64,000 bases of DNA from Archegozetes longisetosus (lineage: Eukaryota; Arthropoda; Arachnida; Sarcoptiformes; Trhypochthoniidae). Below, piece after piece: positions 44,201-55,420 of the stretch. How positions within the stretch are numbered: the stretch's first letter is position 1; every line of letters begins with the position of its first letter. Below the pieces are notes generated by a model, which did not search any database, was not told where the DNA came from, and saw only the letters and a program-made list of their open reading frames with translations. The position numbers and the translations under genes are program-made. The stretch spans positions 6,653,843 to 6,717,842 of the forward strand of contig JAEMBT020000003.1 in NCBI GenBank assembly GCA_018873245.2, read 5' to 3'.

Positions 44201-47087
44201 ATTTAAAAGTTATTTTAATTTATTGTAATAATAAAAAATTGATACAAAGTTATATATTTTTGGTTATGATCTTTATTTGATCGAACTCTATAAATTTGTT
44301 TTTATTTTTCTCTCATTTACGAAAAGATTTTTCTTGTTTTTAGTTACAAAGATATTAATATTATAAATAATATTGCATTTTTAAAAAGAGCAATCGGCTC
44401 TCCTGTTGCGAATCATTATTAATGCTTAGAATAGTTTTCACGGCTGCTCATAAGCAAATCAAAGTGAAGGCTTTATAAAAATACTAGTTTTCTATTTTGT
44501 TTGAATTAAAAATCAAACTGTCTCAGCCGATAACTTTGACCTTAAAATTGTCTATAAGACTGTCTGATAATAATATCTAAATTCAGAAACTTTGATTTAA
44601 ACCACTAAAGTATCTGACTAATTATTTTCAAATTAAACGGCCTTGTTATATAAATTAATCTTGATGTTAGAGTAAAGCGCGATTTTCATGAGACTAATAC
44701 TTTCATTATTTCTTACACGCGATAATTCTTTAAGTAATGTAGATTAGTTAATTTGCTACTTGAAAAATACTTAAGATATTATTAGAGAAAAACAGTCTAC
44801 CAGGAAAAAGGAGTTGTCAAGTTCTTTCACTTCATTGATTCAGCCACAAAGATCTTAGACTTTGCCAAGATTTCGTTTGTCGATCGCTGCTATCTAAACG
44901 TTTCAGTCGAAAGACTATACAATTATTCAACAAATATTTGATGGCATCAATTTAGTTGAGTTACAGATAGCGATGTTAAATACTCTCTTGCTACTAAATT
45001 TAGAAAATTTAAATGATTCATTAAACTGAACATGCAAGCTAAATACAAATTTGGGCTAGAACATTTTAGCCAAAAGTATTTCACTCAAATACCATTCACA
45101 CTATAATTATACATATAAATGCGCAAATTTTGAAAATAATTAGCTGATTTGATTTCAAATATTAAGAATTTTACCAACTATTCGCTTTGGCCAATGAAAA
45201 ATATTGTCATTTATGAGCAAAAGCGATTTTACTCTTGATTTCACTTCATAATTTTACTTGAAAACTTCAATTTTCCTGTTTTTGAACTAAAACCTAACAA
45301 AAAAATTAACATCAATTTAAAAGGAAATTAAATTTTCTCAGAATGTATTAAACTCGATACTAAGTTTAAATTTTTTAAAAAGTTAGATACAGGTATAAAG
45401 TAGTCAATATTTAGAGACACCTAATGCAAAATTATTTGGATTAAGTAAAATTTATTTCTCCATGCACAATATAAGAATTCATTCAAAATCAATCTTTTCG
45501 CTTGAATATTATTTTAATCGTTTCTTCATTTTATTTTTTTTATCTAAAATAGCATTTTTTGAAGATATTATTTGATATAAATTTTTATTACGAGACAAGT
45601 CATATTTTAAATGATTGACTTTTTATAAAGTTAATTAAATATTAGCCTTTTGGAGAAATTTATTTCATGATTTATTATCTGATAAACTTCATGGAAAATT
45701 CAATATATTTAATATTACAAAAACTTAAAAGCATTGTAACAAAAAGAATACTAAAATTTATATGCTAAAGACTGGATTATATCTCTTGACTTATTGAGAT
45801 TATATATAATAAACCTTGGCAATTACATTTATAACAAATTATTTTGTGTAAGATTAGTTAAAAACAAGCTATATATCGATCAGATTGAGTTTTGTTTAAA
45901 TTTGACAGTCATTTTTGTTTGCTTCGTTTTAAAATAAAAATTCTCAAAACATCTGCCGTAATGAAAAGCTCAGAATAACTTGAAAAGTAACATTGCTTTT
46001 TCAATCAGCCTTATATTTTTTTTCATTCGAAGCAATTTATTATGTTTTTTCTCTCTAAGTCTCTTCTATGAATAAAAGATAAGTTTCATTTTATTAAATA
46101 TGTTGTTGTGATGGTATTAAAAAGTTCCATAGCAGAACATCATCTCTCGCTTACATAGCAACTATGCAATTAATACAGCTTATTTTTCAAAAGTTGAGAC
46201 TTCTAGTAGATTGTTAAATATGGGAAGTTCTCGCTAAAAGAACAACAATTTTCTTCAACTTTCTTTGCGTCAGTCATTTTGATAAAAAGTTATGAATAAT
46301 AGACTGATTGAATGAAAGTCTGGTTCTTAACTTGTTATCAATAAGGGTTTTCATTATGCGAAATAAACAAAATTAGTATTCAATAATAGCCAGATTACTC
46401 ACATTGTTAGTAAAAATTTAATTTTTAAAAAATACCTCCTCATTTAAACACTATTTTATAAAATTACTCACAAAAAGCCAATAATGTGTCTAAAGTTTGT
46501 TTGTCAGTCAATGCAGACATCAGGTCCTCAAAAAACGGTTTTCCTTTGTCATTGGACTGCAGATCGCGCAGTTCGTTTATGCTACAACACCCGATACTTT
46601 AGATAAATTAGATTATTAATTAATACCGATACACTACGTGCTATGTTATTCTATTTATACACTCATCTTATATGATGCATACTCATCAGTTCAAAAAATT
46701 TTTAATTTTTCTGCTCAGCATGCGCGCTCTTTAGTTAAATTTTTAAAAATTTAAATAAGATGTCTGTCTCCTTTATATCGTAATTTAAAAATAAAATCTT
46801 TATTCAAATATATTTATAATTCAATGTCTTGAATAGAATGTTTAGAATTATGATAACTTGCGAGATATTTTAGGAATTTTCAAAGAATAAAATAAATAAA
46901 AAATAGACTCGATCTTGACTTTCATAAGTAACCTTTAATTGAATTTCTGCAAAGGATAAAAATGAAAATAATAACAATAGAGTAGATTTTAAATTATATG
47001 ATTAGAATATTGATATATATAAGACTAATTTATAATTTTAATAATTTAAAAATTTTTGGTTCAGTCGTGAAGTGTTGGAAGAGTGTT

Positions 47088-47171
47088 AGTACTTCCTGAT
47101 CGTATACAGATTGTATCCTGAGTATCAAATTAATTCCGGATTACCATCTGTATACGTAACAGGAGAGCGCT
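47088..47171 (+). ncRNA. mir-iab-4: microRNA precursor mir-iab-4 (Hox-antisense strand)
   Basis: This hairpin microRNA lies between Ubx and Abd-B, its place in other arthropods. The 5' arm at 47100-47123 reads CGTATACAGATTGTATCCTG (from 47101), closely matching insect miR-iab-4-5p with an intact CGTATAC seed. The 3' arm at 47137-47160 ends CTGTATACGTAAC, like iab-4-3p. The arms pair perfectly over 11 bp (47101-47111 with 47146-47156), and pairing continues through mismatches to a loop at about 47120-47136. The lower stem is made by TTCCTG with CAGGAG. Relative to the insect sequence, the central T of CGTATACTGA is A here and the facing base changes to T, so the helix is kept. In insects it represses Ubx. 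Confidence 0.95.
47088..47171 (-). ncRNA. mir-iab-8: microRNA precursor mir-iab-8 (Hox-sense strand of the same hairpin)
   Basis: Read on the minus strand, the strand of Ubx and Abd-B, the same hairpin has the 5' arm TTACGTATACAGATGGTAAT. It corresponds to insect miR-iab-8-5p with the seed TACGTAT intact. In Drosophila this strand is transcribed as a long RNA from near Abd-B and silences Ubx and abd-A. The orientation here (iab-8 on the Hox-sense strand, iab-4 on the other) agrees with the fly arrangement. The near-palindromic helix folds on both strands; expression of this strand is inferred from conservation only. Confidence 0.8.
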
Positions 47172-47420
47172 AAAGAGCATCACGACACAATGCGCTTCGA
47201 CTAGAACAGCAGTCAGCAGAATGACAAAAACGGGCGAACATGACAATCGCGTAGGACTGGAATAATGGTGATGATCGAGATGGCAAAGGCAATGCTGTAG
47301 CAGTTCTAAGGCAGTTAGGCTTCTCTGATTCGGTCAATATTTTACGATGACATTTAGCTAACACCTACTTTAATAAAATATGGCAAGTGGTAGTCGCAGT
47401 GGTAGTCGGGCTCGTATTCG
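47172..47420. other. GC-richer DNA next to mir-iab-4
   Basis: This short stretch follows the hairpin and is noticeably richer in GC than the several kb on either side. A minus-strand open frame of 64 codons (47170-47364) crosses it but resembles nothing. A short GGTAGTCG repeat lies at about 47390-47410. It may be part of the primary miRNA transcript or a cis-regulatory element. No function can be read directly. Confidence 0.4.
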
Positions 47421-50012
47421 TTTAACGGGTGTGTCATTTCGCTTGAATTATATTTTTTCAATACTATTCTTTATGAACAACTGCCTTCATTTTAAAATTG
47501 CATTTCATCTACGATTATATTTTAATGAAAAAATTTTTCACTTCATATAAATTTCTCTGTGTTATGTCTGTCGGGCTCGAACGCAAACATCAGAATGAAT
47601 ACGTTTTTTAGTGGTCTTTATTTTACGATAAAATGAATATTAAAGTTAAGTAAAAAAGAGGTTAATATGATTTTGAAATGAGATAAGTCTATTAAGTTAA
47701 AGGATGGTTGAGACGAGTTAAAATGAAATTTTTGAAATAATCTCAAATGAATTGACTTGTTTTTTGCAGTCTAGCAGCAAATATTTGACTTCACTTTCCA
47801 GCCTTGAAGACAACATGTTGTGTCAATTTGACTGGATTTCAATTCGCATAGTTTCCTAATTGATAAACTTGTTTATTTCTAGATTATTTAAAACTAAAAC
47901 AGATCAGTTATTCTGAATGAAATAAACTAAGACTTGTCTAGTAGATAATTGTGATTATTGTTTCACTTGTATTTAGAGAGTAACTAAACCTCTGTTTTTG
48001 AGTAATTACTGAAGCACCAACAATAATAGCAATAAATAATAACGTGCATCAAATAATTTTAGATAAAGTAACAGTTTTTAAATATCATTTTAATTATCAA
48101 AATAATCATTTATGTAACTATTGTACATCATAAAATCTATGTTTCACACAAGTTTTAGTAGCAAAATACAAAAATCTGTCTGAAAAGAGTTCATTGTCTT
48201 GATAGTGAGCCAGAACTCATTGAATCAATTTATCGGATTTCAGCTTACACTTTCCATCAAACCCTTCTCAGTATAGTGTTTCTCTTTAGCATTCCTCAGC
48301 AAACGATTACTATTTGAGGAAAAATCTGCAAAACATTCCGTTTCTATGAGAAGTTTAGATTTGACAGTTTTTAGTTAACTATATTCGGGTGTGAATAGAA
48401 TTGACGGCACAATTGATTTATTGGAATTGAAAAGAATCTTCAGAGCATTATATGTTGATTTTGTGTTAGATTTGTTCATCCTTTTATATGAATTAAGGCG
48501 TACAAGTAATGTTGAGAAATACATTCGAAGATAAACTGAAAATATAAGATAATAAAAGAAAAGTAAGTGTTTGCATATCAAATGATTTAGATAACAATTT
48601 TATTGTTATATAGATTTTAAGCAATAAAAATGCAATTATTTGTATAGCATTCGGTGTAAGTATGTTACCGTTAAATGTCCGTAATGAACAATTTTAACCA
48701 AAATGCCTAAACTATTTAATTAAACAAATCAATAAATTGAATGTTTAAGATGAAAGCAAACTTTTATTCAGTTAAAAGTAGTTATTTGAGAAACGCGTTT
48801 ATATATAGTCAACTTTTTGCCGCTAACACAAACTCTGACATAAGTAGAGCCAAAAATATAGTATAAATTATTTGATTATTTAAAAAAAGACTAAATAGCA
48901 AAAGGAAACAGAGACCGGAACTGAAATATTGATCAAACATAAGTAAATCTGTTTAGTGTATTTTACTGGTAAGCTAAGCAAAGCAATTCGACTATTGCAG
49001 TCAGTTTATTGCATTACTCAATCTTGGCCTGAGTCTAATGCCTGAAGAGATAAGACTGCAATAGAGTAATGGTGTGCGTCAACCAATACGAGTTGCCTCA
49101 TGGGGTTTCAAGAAGGACTAACAGAAGCCAAAGCAATCCCAATTTATGACATTGTAGAATAGGATGATTTTGGCACTACTATTATATGCGTAGACCAGCA
49201 TTTTCTCAAGTACTAGTTATTCTCGTCTGTGCAGTCTTTCAGGATAATATAAGTTTTTTTGCTATTTAAAGCTCTGAAGGGCATATCATTCTCTGCCTTA
49301 CTATGAGATTTATAAACTTTCTAAATATCATTTTCATCAGTTTAATCATCCTTCAAGAGAGCTAAAATATCTAGTAATTAACAAATGAATAAATTTAGAT
49401 TAATGCTTGTTATTGAAAGTTTGAAAAAAGAAAAAAATTTCTAAGAACGTACAAGTAGTAGAAATAAGACTGCTATTAAATGAATGATATGATATGATAT
49501 GTCTAATCGTGAAAAGAGGCATAAAAAATACAAAAGACACTGGTGTAAGTATGAATATAAGATTAAAGAAATATTTTTGCAAAATTTGATTACACCACGA
49601 ATGTCAATAAAGGCTTGATATTTTAATGAGTTCGATTAACCCTATTTTACTATAGTCTCCAATCTCTGTTTTTCATTTTGAAACCAAAAATTTTTAGCCA
49701 AAACATTTTCAATTATTCAAAGTAAACATTAGGTGAAGTGTAACTGATATAAAAAGTATCAAACACTAGATTATTGAGCAATTACTACAGAATCGTTGCT
49801 TAAACTGATGATAAACTCTTGACTTTATTACTGAAATATATTCAACAGTGAATGTCATATTTAAATTTATTACATGTTTAAAAAATAATTATTCTATCTT
49901 TCATTACACTTAATAAAATTTATATGAAATATAAAGTTAAGACCAAATGTGATAAGAAATTGCGTAATGTTTAAAGTATAATCAATAGTAAAATTCATAT
50001 AAACTTCTAATT

Positions 50013-50016
<4 letters not shown>
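47421..50016. other. Gene-free DNA right of mir-iab-4
   Basis: AT-rich, with no gene or RNA recognised. A few copies of GATAT near 49485-49502 form a trivial repeat. Confidence 0.6.

Positions 50017-50076
<60 letters not shown>
50017..50076. repeat. (TC)n tract
   Basis: This is an uninterrupted TC run of about 60 bp between mir-iab-4 and Abd-B. It lies at the left end of a GC-richer patch (50.2-50.7 kb). Confidence 0.95.
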
Positions 50077-50078
<2 letters not shown>

Positions 50079-50219
50079 AATCCATACATTAATAGCCACT
50101 CATTCCTCAATTTGATTGTCTACAATTCCATAATAAACTTTCATAATGAATATAAATAAGAAATACTGATTAGCGGCTATTTATGAATATTGTCATTATT
50201 AGTAATTATTTTAGCAATA

Positions 50220-50678
50220 AATTGAGCTCTGGATTCAAGCAAACGATCAGTTGAACGGCACTGTACTTCATCGACAGAGCGTGTGATGCACTCTATATAT
50301 AATTATACAACAGAACTGCAATGTATGAGCTAACAAGAAAAGCTATTTTATATCTGATAACTAAGCCTGGACGCCATAATATGATTCGAGAGTTTGGCAC
50401 TGTTTGCTGATCACCCTATTTTATGGCTTCAATATCATGCTCGCCAAGTATTGTTGTGCCCTATCTCTAAGTGTATCTCACACTATTCATCGTCAGTCAG
50501 CTCTTCGCCGCAATATTTATAGCTAACTGCAAAAGCACACATACATATAAAACCAGAATATTGGTTCAGACCCTTTTAACCATTTGCATCTCTCAATCGA
50601 TTTGGTGCAAAACGAACGTGAACTGAATTCATTGGATCTCTTCTATACAAACAACTATTTCCAATCGTTTGCACTACG
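50220..50678. promoter_or_regulatory. GC-richer patch between mir-iab-4 and Abd-B, candidate regulatory element
   Basis: This 0.45 kb patch has clearly more G and C than the DNA around it, no open frame, and CT tracts on both sides. TTTTATGGC at about 50440-50448 fits an Abd-B/Cdx-type site (TTTATGGC). By position it corresponds to the Abd-B 3' regulatory domain of insects, where boundaries, Polycomb elements and the iab-8 RNA promoter lie. Assignment is inference from composition and position. Confidence 0.35.
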
Positions 50679-50697
50679 CTCTCTCTCTCTCTCTCTC
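50679..50697. repeat. Short (CT)n tract
   Basis: This is a CT run of about 19 bp at the right end of the GC-richer patch. The patch is thus bracketed by CT tracts on both sides. Confidence 0.9.
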
Positions 50698-53600
50698 ACC
50701 ATTGAATAGTAGCACAAAATCTAACAATAAAACTAATAATAAAATTTATAATAAACGCGAGTAAACATTTTTAATATTTAATGAAAATATAACAAAAATA
50801 AACTTGAAGCCTGAACATGAAATGACCGGATGGCGATTATTGGGATTGAACTGATTTCTTACATTTATGTCTTATTGAAGAAACAGTAAATTTAATTGGT
50901 TTTTAGAGCTAATAAAGCATGTAATGAGTTGATTGGAAAAGTTGCGAGAATTTAAGTTAAGAATACTTGTGACTAAACTGAATAATCAATTGGATCATTT
51001 ACTGCAAAACAAGTATTAATGCGGTATATAATTAAGGAAAGACTAAAAATATAGTTGTGTCGGGTATAATGAAATATGTAAATATCACATAATAACGATA
51101 GAGTTATGTATAATTAAATTATTATGTTTATAGCTCTATGTCTCGTGTACTTCATTACAAATTGTTGTTTTATTTTCTTTTTTAAAGTAATAGTCATTTA
51201 AATATCGATTTCAATTATTCAAATAAACATTAACTAAGTTTATAGGAATTTATCGCAGCTATCATTTGATCAATTAATCATGAGAAAACTTAAATCAGAT
51301 AGGTTCTTCTGTAAATGTTCAATGAAATAGGCTCTTCTGTATTTATAGCATTCCAAGTATTTATGACTTTGAATACCAAAATAAAATCATTATTACCAGC
51401 TAAATAACTTTCATCTATTATTTATTATATTCAGCCTTAATATCGATGTTTTTCAATATATAATTTAGTTTATACTCCAAAGGTTTTAAACCCTTTAAAT
51501 CTTGTTTCACATATATTTTCCTTGACATTAGTTAATTTACACATTCGGTAATAAAAGCATAACAATAAATTAATTTACTCAACATTTAACTCTTCGATTT
51601 TTCAGACCATTCATGCAATCACTTCAATAAGATCTCAGTTTTCTGGTGACTTTGTTGCTTAAGAGGAAACTCTTGTCTCTAAATTCAAAGCTGAATAATA
51701 ATAAAATTGATAGCAAACGACCAACAATTTTCGCAGATGAACACTATATCCAACTCAAGCGCAAATAAACTTAGATATTCACAGTTTTAAACATGCCGTT
51801 AAAATAACTTAATATTTATTATGATCTAAAAACCAAGTCGAAAAAAATTAGACGATTGATATTGAATTTTGAAAGCTTAATTTGCCTCGTAAGATGATTC
51901 TGGAATTTTTGTTGCTAATTGACAATAGACTCTATAACACAGATTGAGCGAGGAGTTCATGTTTGCGCTTAGACCAACCAAATCTCGCCAACCTCACAAA
52001 TACTCCGCATTACATATTACACCCAAAACTATTTTCTCTTTCATCTAAATCTCTAAATTTGACCAATTTCTAAAATTCACCATAACAAGTATAATCAATT
52101 CTGGAAAATATTCAGCTAAAATAGCTTTTGAAATTTTTAGTTAACAAAAGATACTTGCCTTAAGACATGTGTTCAGTGAGAACCTGTAAATAGAGTCAGT
52201 TTTGCAAATTTTCGGAGCGGCTGTTCTGATTGGACTGCCTTATGATAATATCCTTATAGTGGCAAATGACAATCAGTTTAGTTCAATCCGAATGGCTTTT
52301 GAATATTTCTTTCGACTGATTTATTATTTCTAATATCTATTTAGTCCTCTCGAAAAAGATATGTCATATCTTAATTACTACTCATTATTGATGTTTAGGT
52401 TAATAACATACAAATACGGTCTCCATACAACTCAGTCTAAACTCTATGTGTTTGTTGTTGCTTCTCTTGCTCAACAAATACATTCGAAAAAATGCTCTCA
52501 TATTCAGAGTCATTTGATCTCAAATTAAAATTAATAGAGAGATAATAAGACGTTCTTAAACAGCTAATAAAATGAGAATAATTTTCATATTTTGTTTAAT
52601 GAGGAATCAGCAAAGTAAGCAATAAATGCCTGACTCGCTAGTCATTGAATTTGAATATTCAGATATAGAGGCAAAATATTCAAATTCTTACAGATAGGTT
52701 AAGGCCGACTCTATTCAAGGCCTTGTTATATCTTTCCGATTTCTTGCTGCTTCAACTCAACCAAAAACGCAAACCTATCCAATGACTTTAAGAAAGATAT
52801 CAGAAGCTTTCTCAGTTTTGTGTAGTTACTCTGTTATTGAGCCGTATATTTGGCATTTCTCACAGTTTGTGCCAATCAAGTCAAACCATTGACTGAAGAG
52901 ACTGAAGATTGCGTTGTCAGATTTAAATTATGCATTTGTGACATTGATCCAGGAAAAATCTATTACAAAAAGTATATTTTCTTTTCTATTGAGTACTAAC
53001 TGTTTGGATCGAATTCTCAAGGTTTAAAAAAATTTATTTGAGAGCGGTGTCCATCCATTCAACGTACAAGTTGAGCTGCAGTCAATCTACTTTCATACAC
53101 GAAAAAGTAAAACTGCTAAACAGATAGCTTCAATTACGGAATGATCTCTAGATAATTGTTCATTACTAAGCTAAAATAAATCATATCAGTTGATGCCAGT
53201 TTAATACTTTGGGCTAAGTTTTGAAGAAGTTAGGTGAAAGTGAAAACTAAATGACTAGGCGGATAACTTGCGAGTTAGAGCAGTTGAATTTTTGCAATAG
53301 TGTTTGGTATATTGAGAAAGGATTATTTTATTATTAAACTTTTATTGAATGTTTTCCTTGTTATTTTACAACGTTTTAGAGTAGTATGACAATGTATTGT
53401 TAACTTAATTTGCATATTTGCATAAGCAAAGCAAAAGTTGTCTTATAGTTAATTGCATTTCATTATTATCTCAGGCAAAAGGAAGGATATTTTAAATTAA
53501 GCTCATTTTATACTTTCTGAATTCCTTTGCCAATTATTAGAATCGGCTTAACTTGAAATAGTTTTTTTAATGAGCATAACTTAATTCAATTACTTTGGGC

Positions 53601-55052
53601 CACTTTGAAGCATAAATAGTGAAATTGATACTAAGATAAAGTCTAATGTAAGATAGTCCAAATGAATGAAAAATAACTCTAAATTAGTGACTTTAAAGCT
53701 TGACAGAATTTCGTTCGTATCTCATTATTGATCAATTCTCATCCAACCATTCCATGAAAGAAAAGAAAACATGAGAATTCGTATCTCAATTAACTCACTA
53801 ATGACCCTCTTCTAAGCCCTCGAGATTGAAATTAGGATTTTTAAAAACATAAATGATCTCAAATTATTTTTCATCTAACTCAAATAGCATAACATCCTTA
53901 AAACTTTTGGTAATATTTCGAAGTATGTCCAGAGGATGACACTTGACTCAAATAAATGAGATTGACGGACAGAACTTAGCGAGACTAAAGTTAAATGTTA
54001 ACTTGACTTACATACTCAATTGAATTATGTGTATAAGCCCGCATTGAACTGTGGCGTATGTGATAAATGATAGAAAGGTATAGGAAAAGTTATTTATATA
54101 TTTATACTGAAAGCAACAGTAAGACAACACACCCTCAATACCATTTAATAGGTTTAGTATTTATTTATACACGAGTAAAATGAGGTTGACATAAGATTAA
54201 TCACTTTACATTTATTAGTTTTGATCGCTGAATCAATGTACTAGTAATAAAAGACGAGCCTTATGCTATTGATCCTATCTCGGCTTACCTACAGAATTAT
54301 CAGTTATGGGTTAGAGAGTTTGGCGATTTAAACACAGCAACATTTATATTGAAAATGCATGCAATTCTTCTATTTTCGATTAATGTGAGTAATGATATAT
54401 TGCTGACAAAATGGCATCAACTTTTAAATTATCTTTAGTATATGTATAATTGAATGAAACAACCAAAAAACAATAATATATGATAATAATAATAATAATT
54501 ACAGCGTTATATTAATAAAATCAAAGATAACAATACTTGTTTAATCTTAACTCTTTTGTCGATGATAAAAGTTGTACTGAAGCGCATTAAATAATTATTT
54601 ATAACGCCAAGTGATTCCACTTAAATCTAATGTAACACTAATGCTCTGTTAAGCTATAGATTAGAGTTTTTACATAATTTGTCTTTATTTAGTGTTTAGG
54701 TGAATCAATAGTTTCAATCGCAAATCACACTAAACTAATACTCATATACATTAATAAATTTATACTAATAATAATATATAGTTAATTGACATCAATGGTT
54801 GAGTCTCGAGTTGGCAATAAAACAATGCTCAATAAATTAATGGCAATTATTAGAAATGCCGCGAATGGCATTCAAAGGATCAGAAATAATAGTATTCACA
54901 ATCACTTATATTTCACTCATTACCATAAACATTACTAAAACATGAGGATTGAAATAGATTCAGCACAACAGCAAAACTTTATCATAAGTTATGTATCAAA
55001 TGTCTTTTAAAGCGTTTAGTGTTTCACCAATAAATTACTAGTTCTTTTATTA
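50698..55052. other. Gene-free DNA 3' of Abd-B
   Basis: AT-rich with no recognisable gene or RNA. The Abd-B 3'UTR must lie in its right end. Confidence 0.6.
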
Positions 55053-55420
55053 TTATTTGTTACGGTCGGAATTGCGTTGAGATGTCTTTTTGCTTTTCAT
55101 GCGTCTATTTTGAAACCAAATCTTTACTTGTCTTTCAGTCAAATTCAGATTTCTCGCCAATTCCCATCGTTTCTGTTTCGACACATACGCATTGAATAAG
55201 AACTCTTTCTCGAGCTCTAATGTTTGGAATTTTGAGTATGGCTTTCGTTTCTTTCGCACAGAAACGTGATGGCCTGAGTTAGCCTGTGGAGCACCGGTCC
55301 ATTCCAGTCCTGCTGCCGCTGCCGCGTTAGTGGCCAGTAGTGCCGCGTGATGGTGAAGTACAGCCGCGTGAGCGTGATGGTGATGGTGGTGATGGTGTAC
55401 CGCTGCCGCCAATGCATCAC
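55053..55420 (-). CDS. Abd-B: Abdominal-B, coding exon 2 (homeodomain)
   Basis: This exon encodes the Abd-B homeodomain, residues 329-388, unbroken by any intron. Diagnostic Abd-B sequence includes [37 protein letters not shown] and [14 protein letters not shown]. Two positions differ from the usual arthropod form: Asn for Gln at homeodomain position 39 and Ser for Asn at 56. Upstream are eight consecutive His (283-290), Ala-rich sequence and EWTG (314-317), the tryptophan motif that replaces the hexapeptide. In Drosophila EWTG is almost directly followed by VSVRKKRK, but here about nine residues (APQANSGHH) intervene. The acceptor is atcatattag at 55421-55430. Stop TAA is at 55053-55055, only eight residues after the homeodomain, so the C-terminal tail is very short. 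Confidence 0.98.

Larger units (their letters stand above)
34801..47087. other. Gene-free DNA between the tandem array and mir-iab-4
   Basis: This is AT-rich DNA with only the small repeats and the unrecognised frame noted separately. It is the interval where abd-A would be expected, and no homeobox-like string was found on either strand. Confidence 0.65.

Noticed and set aside
49665..49690. A string like TTTTGAAACCAA, which on the minus strand resembles the WFQN codons of a homeobox
   Set aside because: No other homeodomain residue is encoded around it in any frame. It is chance similarity in AT-rich DNA, not an abd-A remnant.
55217..55420. Minus-strand frame starting MMHWRQRY over the Abd-B homeobox exon
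   Set aside because: It is in the wrong frame for the homeodomain. The true frame enters through the splice acceptor at 55420.
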